The notes under the pieces were generated by a model that was not told the DNA's origin, did not search any database, and saw only the letters and a list, made by a program, of their open reading frames with translations. Of a stretch of 64,000 nt of DNA, positions 47,246 to 58,769 are shown piece after piece. The DNA comes from Quercus robur (lineage: Eukaryota; Streptophyta; Magnoliopsida; Fagales; Fagaceae): assembly GCF_932294415.1 (NCBI RefSeq), contig NC_065536.1:5466974-5530973 (forward strand), given 5' to 3'. Each line of letters starts with the position of its first letter. Position 1 is the stretch's first letter. Position numbers and translations under genes: made by a program.

Positions 47246-50200
47246 GACTATACAAGATAAACAATATCTGACCTACAACAACATTTGGTAATGCATAGCC
47301 AATAAACCGTCAAATTAAATTCAGAGGTGATCTGAGACTTATTACTGATTTGTAAAGAACAAACATACCCAACTATGCATAAATTTTCATAGAACATATA
47401 TATATATATATATCACTACATCAAGAATAACCTATACTTTCAATTTTCTAAATAGTAACACTAAATGAAGCATAACTTAATGTGATAACTATGTCCAACA
47501 AATCACATATGCATGCAATTGTAATAATTATAACCTCCAGAATACCAAGATAACTATGTCCAACAAAGAAGTCGTCTCCTACATGTGATAATCTAAGCTA
47601 AAATCATTTTCCTGTTTGTATGTTTCTCAATATGTACCGAATAACCCCTGTGGATTCAATAGTGGTGATTCAACCTAAAATGGCTAATTACTATAATACT
47701 ACTTTCACTTGCATCTGTAAATATGACATTTACACAAATATTAAATACTGTTATTATGGAAAGAGGAAGAAAACATTTACTGACATATATAGGAACTATG
47801 AAGTGTTGTCATGTTCATAAATTACAAGTAGGTTGTTAAGAAGGTTGTGCATTCCTCACAAGTCACAACATACATGTAGCAATAACGCAAATGTAATAAC
47901 TATTTCCATTAAGAGTAATGTATCATAATTTTTTTTTTCTTTCTATTAAATTATACAACGAAATTAAGATTTTGTGTTGTGAATCTTCAAAATTTATAAA
48001 TTAAATACAAAGATTGACTGTGTTGGGTGATTTAAAGTTTTTAAAGCCTCACTTATTGTAACTATAGTCGTATTTGTAACATACAGAGAAGACAGTCAAA
48101 ATGAATGCAGCTATGATCATGTGAAACTTTGTACTTCTTACAAAGGATACCTATAGCTACGTTTTTAAAAACACTGGTATTTGTGGTGGGTTTTAGCTAC
48201 ATTTATAAGGAACGCGACTATAGGGCAACTATAGCTAAATTAGGGAATAAGTATTAATTGTAATCAAATATTACACCCAGATGCATTTCCCAGAAGGCAA
48301 GTCATGAAAAGAAAGCTACCTTATCTTCAGCAAGCTGTGGAAGATGAAAAATCACAGATGGCTCAGTGTCTTCCTACCTGAAACCCCCATTACGAAGCAA
48401 AAATGAAGCTCAAGAATTCTTAACATAATAGAAGATTGGACCACATGTACACAATGTAGTACAATCATGTAAACATGTAAGATGTATAAGAAAGCTATAT
48501 ATTATATTACACACCAACTATGAGTACTTTTATTTTTGTTTGTAAGAAAAATCTGCAACTACATACTTATGTCACCGCTAACCTCACGGACTTCATTTTA
48601 ATTGTTATTTTATTCGAACTCATTTTCAGGGAACTGATGTTTGGTTAATGACAAAATATAATAGAAAAACGATTATCTTGCTTACACAATTGATATTCTA
48701 TAGAATTGTAATAGAGCGCATATACTAAATGCTATGTATGATGATATTGTAAGTCCAAAATAGAATATATTGTTGCCCACTCCTTTGAGGTTCCAAGAGT
48801 TGGTCTAAGTGAATTGTTACGAACAAATCGATATGATTTGTTGATTCTATATTAGCAGGAAAGAACCGAATGCATCCATGTAATTAGTTATTACTTGTTG
48901 GGAGTCGATTGTCACATTTTGTTATGGAGTTTAAAGTTTATTTAATTTATGAAAAGCGTTAGTCAAGAAGAAAGTTGTATGAAGGGTTGAAAATAATTTA
49001 ATTTATGAAAATTTATTTCATTTATGAAATAAGTTAGTCAAAAGAGAAGATGTATGAAGTGATAATATCTATATTTAGGTACTTCCCAACTTATTAAATT
49101 AAGAGGAAATTGAAGTTAATTGCATATACACACACACACACTCAGGCATCTCTTCATGCAATTAATATGAAGAGCGAGATATTCACCCATTAAAATATAA
49201 AACCACTTCCCTTTCCAATACAATACTACACGTTGGGTATGTTCCAACTGTGTTTGTTTTACAAGTATCTTTTCAAAATTTGTATCATACGGCTACGTAT
49301 GTCTCAGATACAGCCCTATGATACAAATCTTAATCTATATAATTAAAAGAAAAGAACAATTACAACAAAAAGAGTTACAAAGATGCAAGGACGCATCAAA
49401 TTAAGAAAGATAGTAAGCACAACGAAGAAAAGGCGTGGGAATTGGGCGGGTACCAAGATAAAATGAAAGAAAATGAAGGTGAATGGCTTTTGAGAGGCGT
49501 CTGGATTTTCTTGCACAGTGACCGGAATTTTTTGTGAACTTTGTGCCTCTGACTATAATTTCAAATCTTTACGAACAACATCACCTGTGAAAGACATGTA
49601 AGGAACATGTTAATTAATAGATACATGTACACGTGCTCAACAATAGTAGCTGCTTATCAGTTGCAGTTTCATGCAAATTAGAGTGGATTGTGCATACAAG
49701 TACATAGTTAGAAACCTTTCTCAAAGCTAAACAAGTCCATTTGGCAAAGCATTTTTCCTTTAGTTTTGAACTTATTAAGTATAGATTTTTAAAACCTCTT
49801 TCTTTTTTTTCCTTTTTTTTTTCTGGATATAAATTAACAATACTTTATCCAACTTTCATAAAAAAAGCTTTTAGTAAATAACTACATCCAAATGCACTAA
49901 TGTGTTTGACATGAAATTAGACGTTGGATCAGCTAAAAAGGGCAGAACCCAATTATTACGTTATTGAGAGAAAGCAATGCCTAATGTGATCAATATGGGC
50001 ACTAATAATTCTACCTAATCAGAATTATTATATATTTATTATTTTGTTTTGAAGATCACTAGCTATAATAGTCAAAATAGCTACAAGTTACAAGTTTTGT
50101 TTTTGTAATGAAAAAAGTTCTACTTGAACTTGGAAGCAAATAAGATATTGAAACCTCGACAGTAATACACAGTTAAAGAAAATCAAACATACTGAAATCT

Positions 50201-50892
50201 CCTTTCTTTCCCTCTATCAGCTTCACAAACACCCAATTTCGTAAATAAATATATACACAAAAACTTATTAATATCGTAGGTTTCCTGTTTTTTGGCAACA
50301 TTGAATAGATATCTTCTAATGTTTTTGTGCCACAACCTAGCCATATCCTGATGTGGTAAATATGTCAGCATTGTTTGCGCTTCATAAAAGTTCCCAACTC
50401 ATTTACGTAGCCAAGACAGTCAAGAAGCATCACTGCTACACCCATCACTACAATGTAGACATTCTTATTCTAAGAACTTCCTAAACTATATCTTCAAACC
50501 CAACACCAAGTAACAGGTTGTGATGGCAGTCAAGCACACTTTGTTTTACACCTTTTTTTTAAGACACAAAAACTGACTATGCACGCAATAAAGAGGCTAG
50601 AGGTTTTAATAAAAATAAAATAAAATTGTTTTATTCTTTATATTGAGTTTGGTTTTTTTATATATAAAAAAAAATTATTAACTTATCTATATAAAGCCTT
50701 TTAAAGCATCCGTTGTTTCTATGTACAACTACATTTATACACCCATTTTTAATAAATCAACAACGCAACAAATAAGTCAATCCAAACACACATATTTTAA
50801 CAAGAGAATTGGTACCATATATGTAATTATGAATATTAAGAAATTCTAACTCCTTCGATAGAAGAACATATTCCTAGAACATTAAAACCTCA

Positions 50893-50936
<44 letters not shown>

Positions 50937-52564
50937 ATAATTAAAAATAAATAAATGATTTGTTACCTCCTTCAAGAATTAAAAAATAAAGTACTAACAA
51001 AATCCCTTGAAAAAATATAAGAATATCTTACTGAAATTCACACATATATTGCTAAAAAAAAAATAATGACAAATCACATATAAATAGTCATCTTAACTAA
51101 TCACGAAAGAGAAATTGATACAACAGGCACTACAAGTGAGATATGCCCTTCATCCAAAACACGATACATCTAGATGTGAGCTTTCATGAGTACCAAAAAG
51201 ATAGGTGCTTTCGTCTTGGAACAATTGTTGCGATGCTTACTTAATTTTATTTTGTAACATAGCAATGAGATTTATTCCTTTCTTTTAGATTATTTTAATA
51301 TATTTTATACCAACATAGAAAATATAATATAAAGTATATTGTTAACCTTATCAACTGAACCAACTCCGTAAACAAACACTATCAAATTTCACAACTACGA
51401 TAAGACATCAATAATCATAGTAAAATAAGACAAACTAGTCAGTAAAATTTTCATAATTAAAATTAAAAAAAAAAAAAATCCACTTCAGGGTCCACCAATA
51501 GTTGTACCATCTAGAAACTTAACAAAAATTTTTCCTACTTTGTAGTTTGTACCAAACCAATCTAATACGATTAATCAATCACTATGCATTTCATAAACAA
51601 ATGTACTTAAACTGTTGGCCATTTTGTACCAAACCACAGTTTGCAGTTCAACCAACTGCCACTCTCTACAATAATACCTTCAAAATCAAAACCAATCTAA
51701 AACAAAGTCACAAATAAAAATTTGATTTCCTTAGGCCCCAAATTTTGTTGGGCCAACCCTATTTCATTCCCTTTTCACTCAAACCAAACAAAAAAAAAAA
51801 AAAAATTAAATTTTTTCTCGTATTTCCCAATCAAACATCAAGAATAAAGTGTGTGTTTCGCAAAATAAAAAATTAAAATTAGAAAAAGAAAGAAAAAAAA
51901 AAAAGACTAGAGGGTGAAAAGGCATAAGGAAATGACATAAAATAGTTCTAAATGACTTGTTTTTCATTGACCATGTATAACATTTGTTATTGGATAACAT
52001 GAGTTTAAAAATTAAATTAGTGCACTTTACCTCCCTAATGGATTGGTTATTATCATAACTAGTTGTAGGTCTATGCAATGCATGAGGCATTTACAATTTT
52101 TTGTATCGATATATATATGTTCAATAAAAAGTCTGTGCTTCTTCCAACCACATAATAAGAGTCTTGAACATAAAAAGCTACTTTGTATGGCTTTGTTTTA
52201 TCATATTAACTAGTTTGTGTGATTGTATGAAAATATTAACGGCGTTTATTGTTAGAGAATGAAGAGGGCAATAAATTTATTTACAGATGAATTTCTGCCA
52301 TGATATGTTATATAATTTATACATTGTAAGATGAGCTTCACAATCTTCATATGAAATAGAATTCCATTGAATAACTTATGCATTACACGATTGTAGATTA
52401 TGATACTAAATTTAATACCATAATCTTTAAATTTCTTACCCCTATAAAAAAAAATAATAATAATAATATCATGTAGGGGGAACATAAACAAAGATAATAA
52501 ATAATACCACAAATAATTAAATTAAACAATTAAAAATAATTATGTTACTTTTTGTCATTTTCGA
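47246..52564. other. CACTA 5' non-coding region
   Basis: Over 5 kb upstream of the transposase start with no recognisable gene. It holds (TA)n runs (about 47395-47413 and 50893-50913), a (GTAT)n run (about 50913-50935), a (CA)n run (about 49129-49141), and a short cluster of degenerate subterminal-type motifs at about 48150-48235 (agctacgtttttaaaaac, aacgcgactatagg). It may include the promoter and 5' introns of the transposase, but no promoter could be placed. Confidence 0.5.
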
Positions 52565-52830
52565 TTGAACTGGACCAATTAGATCGAGTGGATCAAAGGG
52601 CCAAATTGGACCGAAAGGACTGAAGTGGACTAAAAGGACCGAATTGGACCGAAAGGACCAAAATAGACTGAATGGACCAAAATGACCGAAGTGAACTGAA
52701 TGGACCGAAAGGACTGAAGTGGACTAAAAGGACCGAATTGGACCGAAAGGACCAAAATAGACTGAATGGATCGAAGTGGACCAAAAGGACTAAGGTAGAC
52801 TGAATAGACCGACATGGACCGAATTGGACA
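52565..52830. repeat. 'GGACCGAA'-type minisatellite
   Basis: About 20 imperfect units such as 'ggaccgaattggaccgaaag' and 'gactgaagtggacta', with a longer roughly 88-bp duplication (52613-52700 resembles 52702-52790). Related to 42175-42375. Confidence 0.85.
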
Positions 52831-53167
52831 AATTATCAATAATTCTGAAATGTCATTATTAGTTTATTACCATCTGCATATTATGTGACAAAATATGTAC
52901 TTCAATAATAATAAAAATTCTAACAAAGCATTTGAGTTATCACACCTAACATAAATGAGATAAGTTGTTCAAATCAAGGTTCTAAAACTTGTTTAGCAAA
53001 AGAAAAAAAAAAGTTATTACCGCAATAGTTATTCCTTGAAACCTTGGTGATTTAAAGTTTTTACCCTAAAACTTTTGAAAGCTTCAACCAGCTTTAAAGT
53101 GGTAATAATATCATTGTCAATAGGTTTAACGGTATAGTGGGCGGAGATTATCTCTGAAGTTAGAAAT

Positions 53168-53250
53168 ATGTCTGATAATGACAGTGATGCAGAAGAAGAT
53201 GATTTCTGGATGCCTCCAGTGGGAGATCGTTGGGATTTTGATGATGGAGC
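53168..53250 (+). other. Protein-like 27-codon stretch in the CACTA 5' region (origin unknown)
   Basis: Starting at an ATG, the plus strand encodes MSDNDSDAEEDDFWMPPVGD followed by RWDFDDG. It is acidic and tryptophan-containing, unlike the surrounding A/T-rich DNA, and then runs straight into a CA/CAG microsatellite. It reads against the transposon genes. CACTA elements are known to pick up host gene pieces, and this could be one, but I do not recognise the source. The opposite strand is also open here, so chance is possible. Confidence 0.3.
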
Positions 53251-53375
53251 ACACACACAGCAGCACACACACAGCAGTAGCAGCGCGCGCACACACACAC
53301 AGCAGCAGCAACAACACACACACACACACACACACACAGCAGCAGCAGCAACACACACACACACACAGCAGCAAC

Positions 53376-53422
<47 letters not shown>

Positions 53423-53555
53423 CAGCAACAGCAGCAACACACACACACACACACAGCAGCAACAACACACACAGACACACACAGCAGCAATAGCAGCAAC
53501 ACACACACACACAGAGCAGCAGCACAAGCAACACACACACACACACACAGAGCAG

Positions 53556-53594
<39 letters not shown>

Positions 53595-53860
53595 AGCAGC
53601 AGCAGCAACACCAACACACACACACACACACAGCAGCACCAGCAACACACACACACACACAGCAGCAGCACACACACAAACACAGAGCAGCATCAGTAAC
53701 AACACACACACACACAGAGCAGCAGCAGCAGCAACAGCAACATACACACACACAGAGCAGCAGCAGTAGCAATAGCAACATACACACACACAGCAGCAGC
53801 AGCAGCAACACACACACACACACACACAGAGCAACACCACACACACACACACACAGATAT
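53251..53860. repeat. Compound (CA)n/(CAGCAG)n microsatellite, about 600 bp
   Basis: Alternating (CA)n blocks and CAG/CAA triplet blocks ('cacacagcagcagcaacac' type) repeat about 20 times. All six frames are open over long stretches, giving apparent 180-270-codon proteins of His/Thr/Gln or Cys/Val/Leu that are artefacts of the repeat. Confidence 0.95.
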
Positions 53861-54199
53861 CAAAAACCCACCAAGCAAAAATGACAAACATGAATAAACC
53901 CAATATGAATTCATCGATCAAACATCTCCAAAACCAAATATTGAAATATTGAAATATAAAACCAAATATTGAAATTGAACATTTATACCCAAAATCAAAA
54001 CCCTAGATCGACGGCCGAAACCCTAAACCTAAAATCGAAACCGTAAAGCAAAAATAGGAACCCCAAAACAGGAATCAAAACAAAAAATTTTGAAAAACTT
54101 ACTGCTAGTCGGCCTTGCGAGAATGGGTGTGTGCCAGCGATCGATGAGAAGGAAACGAAGAGGAGGAAGAGCGGAGGGAGGAAGGGGATTCACATAGGG

Positions 54200-54430
54200 T
54201 GGAAGTGAGGTAGCTTGAGATCGGTGAGAGTGGGCTGAGATCGGTGAGGGGAGTGTGAGATCGGTGAGAGTTGTCTCAGATCGGTAAGGGGAGTGCGTTG
54301 GAGCGGTGAGAGTTGTCTGCAATCGGTGAGGGGATGTGCGAGCGGTGAGGGGACTGTGTTGGAGCGGTGAGGGGAGTGTGCGATCGGTGAGGGGAGTGTG
54401 GGCGATTGGTGAGGGTTTTGTGCGATCGGA
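54200..54430. repeat. 'GATCGGTGAGGGGAGTGTG' minisatellite
   Basis: About eleven imperfect units of 18-22 bp built on gatcggtgaggggagtgtg. On the minus strand they yield a 145-codon open frame (TLPSPLQHSPLTART type) that is best explained by the repeat. It lies just inside the right CACTA end. Confidence 0.85.
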
Positions 54431-54489
54431 GAGCCAGTTTTCTGTTTTGATGGTGAGGGGTTTCATGTTTCTTTTTTTTTGTTTTTATA

Positions 54490-54697
54490 CTGAAACTTGA
54501 AGCTGCGTTTTAAACGCAGCTCCAGACTTGTACTGAAACTTCAAGCATTTCTGAAGCTGCGTTTTTTAAACGCAGCTCAAGCTACAATTAAAAAAAAAAA
54601 AAAAATTTAGCCAGACTGGCCTGAAGCCGCATTATTGAGCCGCGTTTTTGGAAAACGCGGCTCCAAAACGCGGCTGCAGACCGCGTTTTTTGTAGTG
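54490..54697. repeat. CACTA subterminal repeats and terminus, right edge
   Basis: Palindromic motifs (gctgcgttttaaacgcagc, gccgcgtttttggaaaacg) lead to the terminal ttttttgtagtg. The flanking triplet CGC (54698-54700) is also present at the empty site in copy A, as expected for the 3-bp target of CACTA elements. Confidence 0.9.
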
Positions 54698-55600
54698 CGC
54701 ATGACCTTCTTCCCAGCAGCACGGCTTGTGCCAAGAAGTTGCAGGCACTGGAGAGTCAAACACAAGTGAGGATTTTACTATAGGATGATAAATTTGTTAT
54801 TAAGCAAATACTTCAGGGTATTTTAGGTATTGAGTGCCCTAATACATCCGTGTTTAGTCTATGCAAATGCTTATCCACACAAGCTTATAGTCTTAATAAA
54901 AAGAATTGAACACCAACCAATCAGTGGTGGATTTTGATGGAGTCTCACTGAAGAAGAGCCTTATTCATTTAAGGGTGCTAGCACCTAGTGAGCTACAACT
55001 AGCAGGCTAGCAGTCTCTCCCTTATTTTAGTAAGATAGGTTCGGAATCCTTATTATTAGAAAAAGGTCCTTATTATTAGAGAAAGGGGATTGTAGCTAAT
55101 TTCATTTTCAATTTGGATTGAGATCATATGCAATAGCTCTCAATGACTGAGATTGAGATTTGGGGAAAAAAAAAAATTACTTTTAGTCTCAACTTGAATA
55201 AATAAAGTGAAAAAAAAAATAAAAAAAAAATAAAAGTGAAAGTAAAAAAAGAACGATGAAACCAGCCTTGACAGTTAATAAAAAACAAATACAAAACCCT
55301 TATCTACTTAATTAAAGACCAAATTAACTAGAATGCTGGCAATAGCTGTTGTTGGATCGCCAATAAAAATACTAAGAATGGTCTGGAGAATTACTTTCGC
55401 CATCTTCAACAACATTTTACCCATCTCACTATTTCTCTTCAATTTTTGACGTTGAATAGGCAGCTCCAAATTCTTCAAATCGTCAATACAAATAGACTTT
55501 CCCTTCTTCCTTGACTCAAAGAACATTTCCCATATGCAATAAACATGAAAATTAAATTTGCCCACACTTTGACACATAAGACCACCCTTTCTTTTGATTG
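54698..55600. repeat. Host segmental duplication, copy B, right part
   Basis: Matches 35828-36885 ('cgcatgacttcttcccagca' and onward), including the 3' end of the DC1 coding region. Unlike copy A it continues into the full gene at 55308-58614. Confidence 0.85.
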
Positions 55601-58224
55601 CACATTGCGCACTGATCTGACTCAGTCTTACGAAGGTGAAATTTCATACCATCATATTCAAGTTCATTCTTGAGGTTGCAACAGCAAGGGTGCAAAACCA
55701 AGTCTTTTTCATGGCAATGGTAGACGAAACCTTTGACTTGTTTCCCACAAGCGTCACAATCCCTCTTGCATTCGTTGCACTTCCAAGGGAGCTGATCGTA
55801 GAATTTGAAAGTGGAGTCTTTGAAGAGCTTGTGAGTTGTGGTGGGTGTGCTATGCATGCAAGCTATGTGAAGATCATAGTTACACTCGTCACATCTGTAT
55901 CTCTTTCCAAAGCCATCTAACTTGCATCCATTACACGTGTACTCATCTACCTCGCATTTTTTGCAGTTGTTCTTTAGCACGAGCTTATGGTTCTTGGGGC
56001 AAGTACGATTTTTCTCCGTACTACTGCTTTTTGGCGGATTCTGCACCAAAAAAAAAAAGTCATATATATTAAAAGATCTAACATTTTTTCACAATTTTTT
56101 TCAAGAAACAAAAATGGAGTTTGAAAAAAAGCAAACAAATACAGAGAATAGAAGCGTGAAAGTTCCTTTAACAACTTAACTTCTATTCTTTATCAAAATA
56201 GGGATTTTACATAATTCAATGCTGATAGATGGTGTTTCATGCTATATGAAAATTAAAGTACCTGGTTTTTGTAATTGATGGTGATCCTCATGTTGTCTGA
56301 TTGGTTCTCCAAAGCATTGTTGGCCATGATCTTCTTCTTGTGCTCCTCATCCTTAGCCTTGTACTTCTCCGCCTACTGAACCATCATCATAATTTCTTTC
56401 CCAGCATCTCTTCCCCTGTCGATGGTGATTGTGATATTTTTCTTCTGGCCATTGTTCTTGACCTTAGCAGAGACAACATTTAAGATACCATTGGCATCAA
56501 TTTTAAAGCAGACAGTGATCTGAACTTCACCCTTGAGAGTTGGAGGAATGCCAGAAAGCTCAAACTTGCCTAGCAAGTTGTTGTCCCTGGTACTTGTTCT
56601 CTCACCTTCATAAACCGGGATGAAGGTACTAGAATGGTTGTCAGAATAGGGGAACTCCCACTCCACCTCCATAGTGGGGATGGTGGTATTTCTTCGAATC
56701 AAAACAGTCGTCTTATCTTTGGTACCCATTCTAAGTGACCTAGGGATGACATCCGATAACACCAGATCCCGAACCTTCTTGTTACGCTCACCAGTCAAGA
56801 TAGCAGCCTGAATAGCAGCGCCATAGGCAACAACTTCATCTAGGTCGTCGATGCTCTTGCAAAGCTTCTTTCCTTCGAAGAAGTCCTGCAACAGCTGCTG
56901 CACCTTGGGAATCCTAGTAGAACCTCCAACAAGGACAACATCATCGACATCTCTCTTGTCCATCTTAGCATCCCCCAAACACTTTTCAACAGGCTCCATA
57001 CACTTTTTAAAGAGTTCCATATTTAGCTCCTCAAAACAAGCACGACAAATTTTTGAATGAAAGTCAACACCCTTATACAATGAGTCAATGTAAATGGTGG
57101 CATTTTTAGCGGATGACAGTGTCTTCTTTGCCCCTTCACAAGCACTCCTCAACCTACTAAGGGCTCTGGGGTTCCCACTAATATCCATCTTGTTCTTTCT
57201 CTTAAACTCCTTAACAAGGGAGTTCACCATTATGTTAACAAAGTCCTCCCCTCCAAGGTGAGCGTCACCAGCTGTGGCCTTCACTTCAAATTTACCATTT
57301 TTAATTTTAAGAAGTGAGACATCAAGAGTACCGCCACCAAGATCAAAAATCAAAACATTCTTGCCAACACTGGCCTTCTTCTTGTCAAGACCATAAGCAA
57401 TGGCTGCAGCAATGGGCTCACTGATGATACGCATCACATTGAGACCAGCAATGACCCCAGCATCCTTAGTTGCCTTGCGCTGAGAGTCATTAAAGTAAGC
57501 TGGAACGGTCACAACCGCATTCTTGACTTTCGTACCAAGATAGGCCTCAGCAGTCTTACGCATCTTTCTAAGGACCATGGACGCTATTTGCTCAGCTGTG
57601 TACTGCTCCTTCCTGCGTTTGTAGTTGACCTCAATCTTGGGTTTATCACCAGGATCAGAAGTGACCTTGAATGGCCAAAACTTCATGTCACTCTGAACCG
57701 AGGCATCACTGAATTTCTTACCAATCAGACGCTTAGAATCTGTGAACGCCAGAGGATAGAACACAAGCATCCAATAGACAAAAATATCACATAATGTCAT
57801 AATCATTCAAATCTAATAAAGCAAATAAGTATTGATGACTACCCAAAAAAAAAAAGGACCAAAAACCAACTCCAAATAAAACTACGACACTATATTTGTA
57901 TTTCTCATTGACCGAAAATGCAATTTTATTTAAGTACAGTAAGACTTTCCCATCAAAAAAAAAAAAAAAAAAAAAAATACAGTAAGACTTCCAACTTCAT
58001 AAATAATTTAAATTATTAGATTACAAAACAACATAAATCTAGCAATTTTTTTTCTCTAATTAATCTAAAATTGTCGCATCTAATTCTAAAAAATAATATA
58101 ATAATAATAAACCCAAAAATGAAAGAATTTTTGTTACATAACTTCTACAGACTCATAGAAATAGCTCTCTTTTCATCTAATAAGAAAGCAAAAAATACAC
58201 ATGAAGCAAAAAGGTAAAAAGGTC

Positions 58225-58258
<34 letters not shown>

Positions 58259-58614
58259 TAAAACCTACATAACCATTCTAAAATCACAGTTTCCTTGACA
58301 TGACCACCCTCTACAAATCGAATCTGACTACATCAAAACGACCATCGTCGTTTTCTAATAAATAAATTTTTTTTTAAAAAGGTCATATTAGAAACTTTAC
58401 CGTAGACAGTGTTGCTGGGATTCATGGCGACCTGGTTCATGGCCACATCACCGACCAAACGCTCCTCATCAGTGAAAGCGACATAAGACGGTGTCGTCCT
58501 GTTCCCTTGGTCGTTGGCTATGATCTTCACACGGTTTTTTTTCCACACAGCCACGCACGAGTAGGTCGTGCCAAGATCGATTCCAATAGCAGGGCCAACT
58601 TCTCCACCGCCCAT
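55308..58614 (-). pseudogene. Hsp70-DC1 fusion gene (one TAG, one frameshift)
   Basis: Exon 1 (58401-58614) starts [20 protein letters not shown], the Hsp70 N-terminus. A 661-bp intron lies at the conserved Hsc70 position, splitting a GAT codon after phase 1. Exon 2 (56262-57739) carries the rest of the ATPase domain ([31 protein letters not shown]) and the substrate-binding beta domain ([14 protein letters not shown]), and ends NALENQSDNMRITINYKNQ inside the lid. The donor there joins an acceptor at 56041-56042 in exact phase 0 to exon 3 (55308-56040), which encodes DC1 zinc-finger domains (CPKNHKLVLKNNCKKCEVDE, RCDECNYDLHIACM) and a hydrophobic tail. A TAG at 56373-56375 (codon 527, Glu in normal 'MVQEAEKY') and one extra base near 55562 in the last DC1 domain interrupt the frame. 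The sequence is also diverged at usual Hsp70 positions ('[11 protein letters not shown]' for 'NEPTAAAIAYG'). A cytosolic chaperone role is expected for the Hsp70 part only. It may be a decaying gene or express a truncated product. Confidence 0.8.
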
Positions 58615-58619
58615 TGTTG

Positions 58620-58760
58620 CGAGCAAAAAAAATATCAAATTCTTCGAAAATAGAGAGAGAAGTTTGAGCTTGAAAACAAAGAGATGCTAGGATTGTTGCG
58701 AGCAAAGAAAAAAGAATTTTCGAAAATAGAGAGAGAGTTCAGCTTGAAAGAAAGAGACGA
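58620..58760 (-). promoter_or_regulatory. Tandemly duplicated 5' leader with heat-shock-element-like cores
   Basis: Directly upstream of the Hsp70 start, a roughly 75-bp unit is repeated: 'gttgcgagcaaa', then 'ttcgaaaatagagagaga', then 'gcttgaaa' (about 58616-58680 and 58694-58755). Each unit has an inverted GAA/TTC core (ttcttcgaaa at 58640, gaattttcgaaa at 58714) resembling a heat-shock element. Whether these lie in the leader or the promoter is not known. A TATA-like aataaatt lies further upstream near 58828 on the minus strand. Confidence 0.4.
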
Positions 58761-58769
58761 GGGAGGGAA

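Larger units (their letters stand above)
38020..54697 (-). mobile_element. CACTA (En/Spm) DNA transposon, about 16.7 kb
   Basis: The right end is a CACTA terminus (ttttttgtagtg, ending 54697). Both edges carry palindromic subterminal repeats built on gccgcgttt and aaacgcggc. Two transposon genes lie on the minus strand: a TNP2-type transposase (43617-47245) and a second Spm-type gene (39006-42740). The left terminus should read CACTAC but is missing, together with about 77 bp of host flank. The element probably lost its 3' end by a deletion after insertion. It sits inside copy B of a host duplication, and copy A supplies the empty site. Loss of one end plus two stops in the transposase imply it cannot move by itself. 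Confidence 0.92.

Noticed and set aside
53029-53921. Open frames of 170-270 codons rich in Cys/Val or His/Thr/Gln
   Set aside because: They are translations of the CA/CAG microsatellite and lack any complex sequence apart from short flanks.
54029-54466. 145-codon proline/threonine-rich frame on the minus strand
   Set aside because: It is generated by the 'gatcggtgaggggagtgtg' minisatellite; no domain or supporting splice context.
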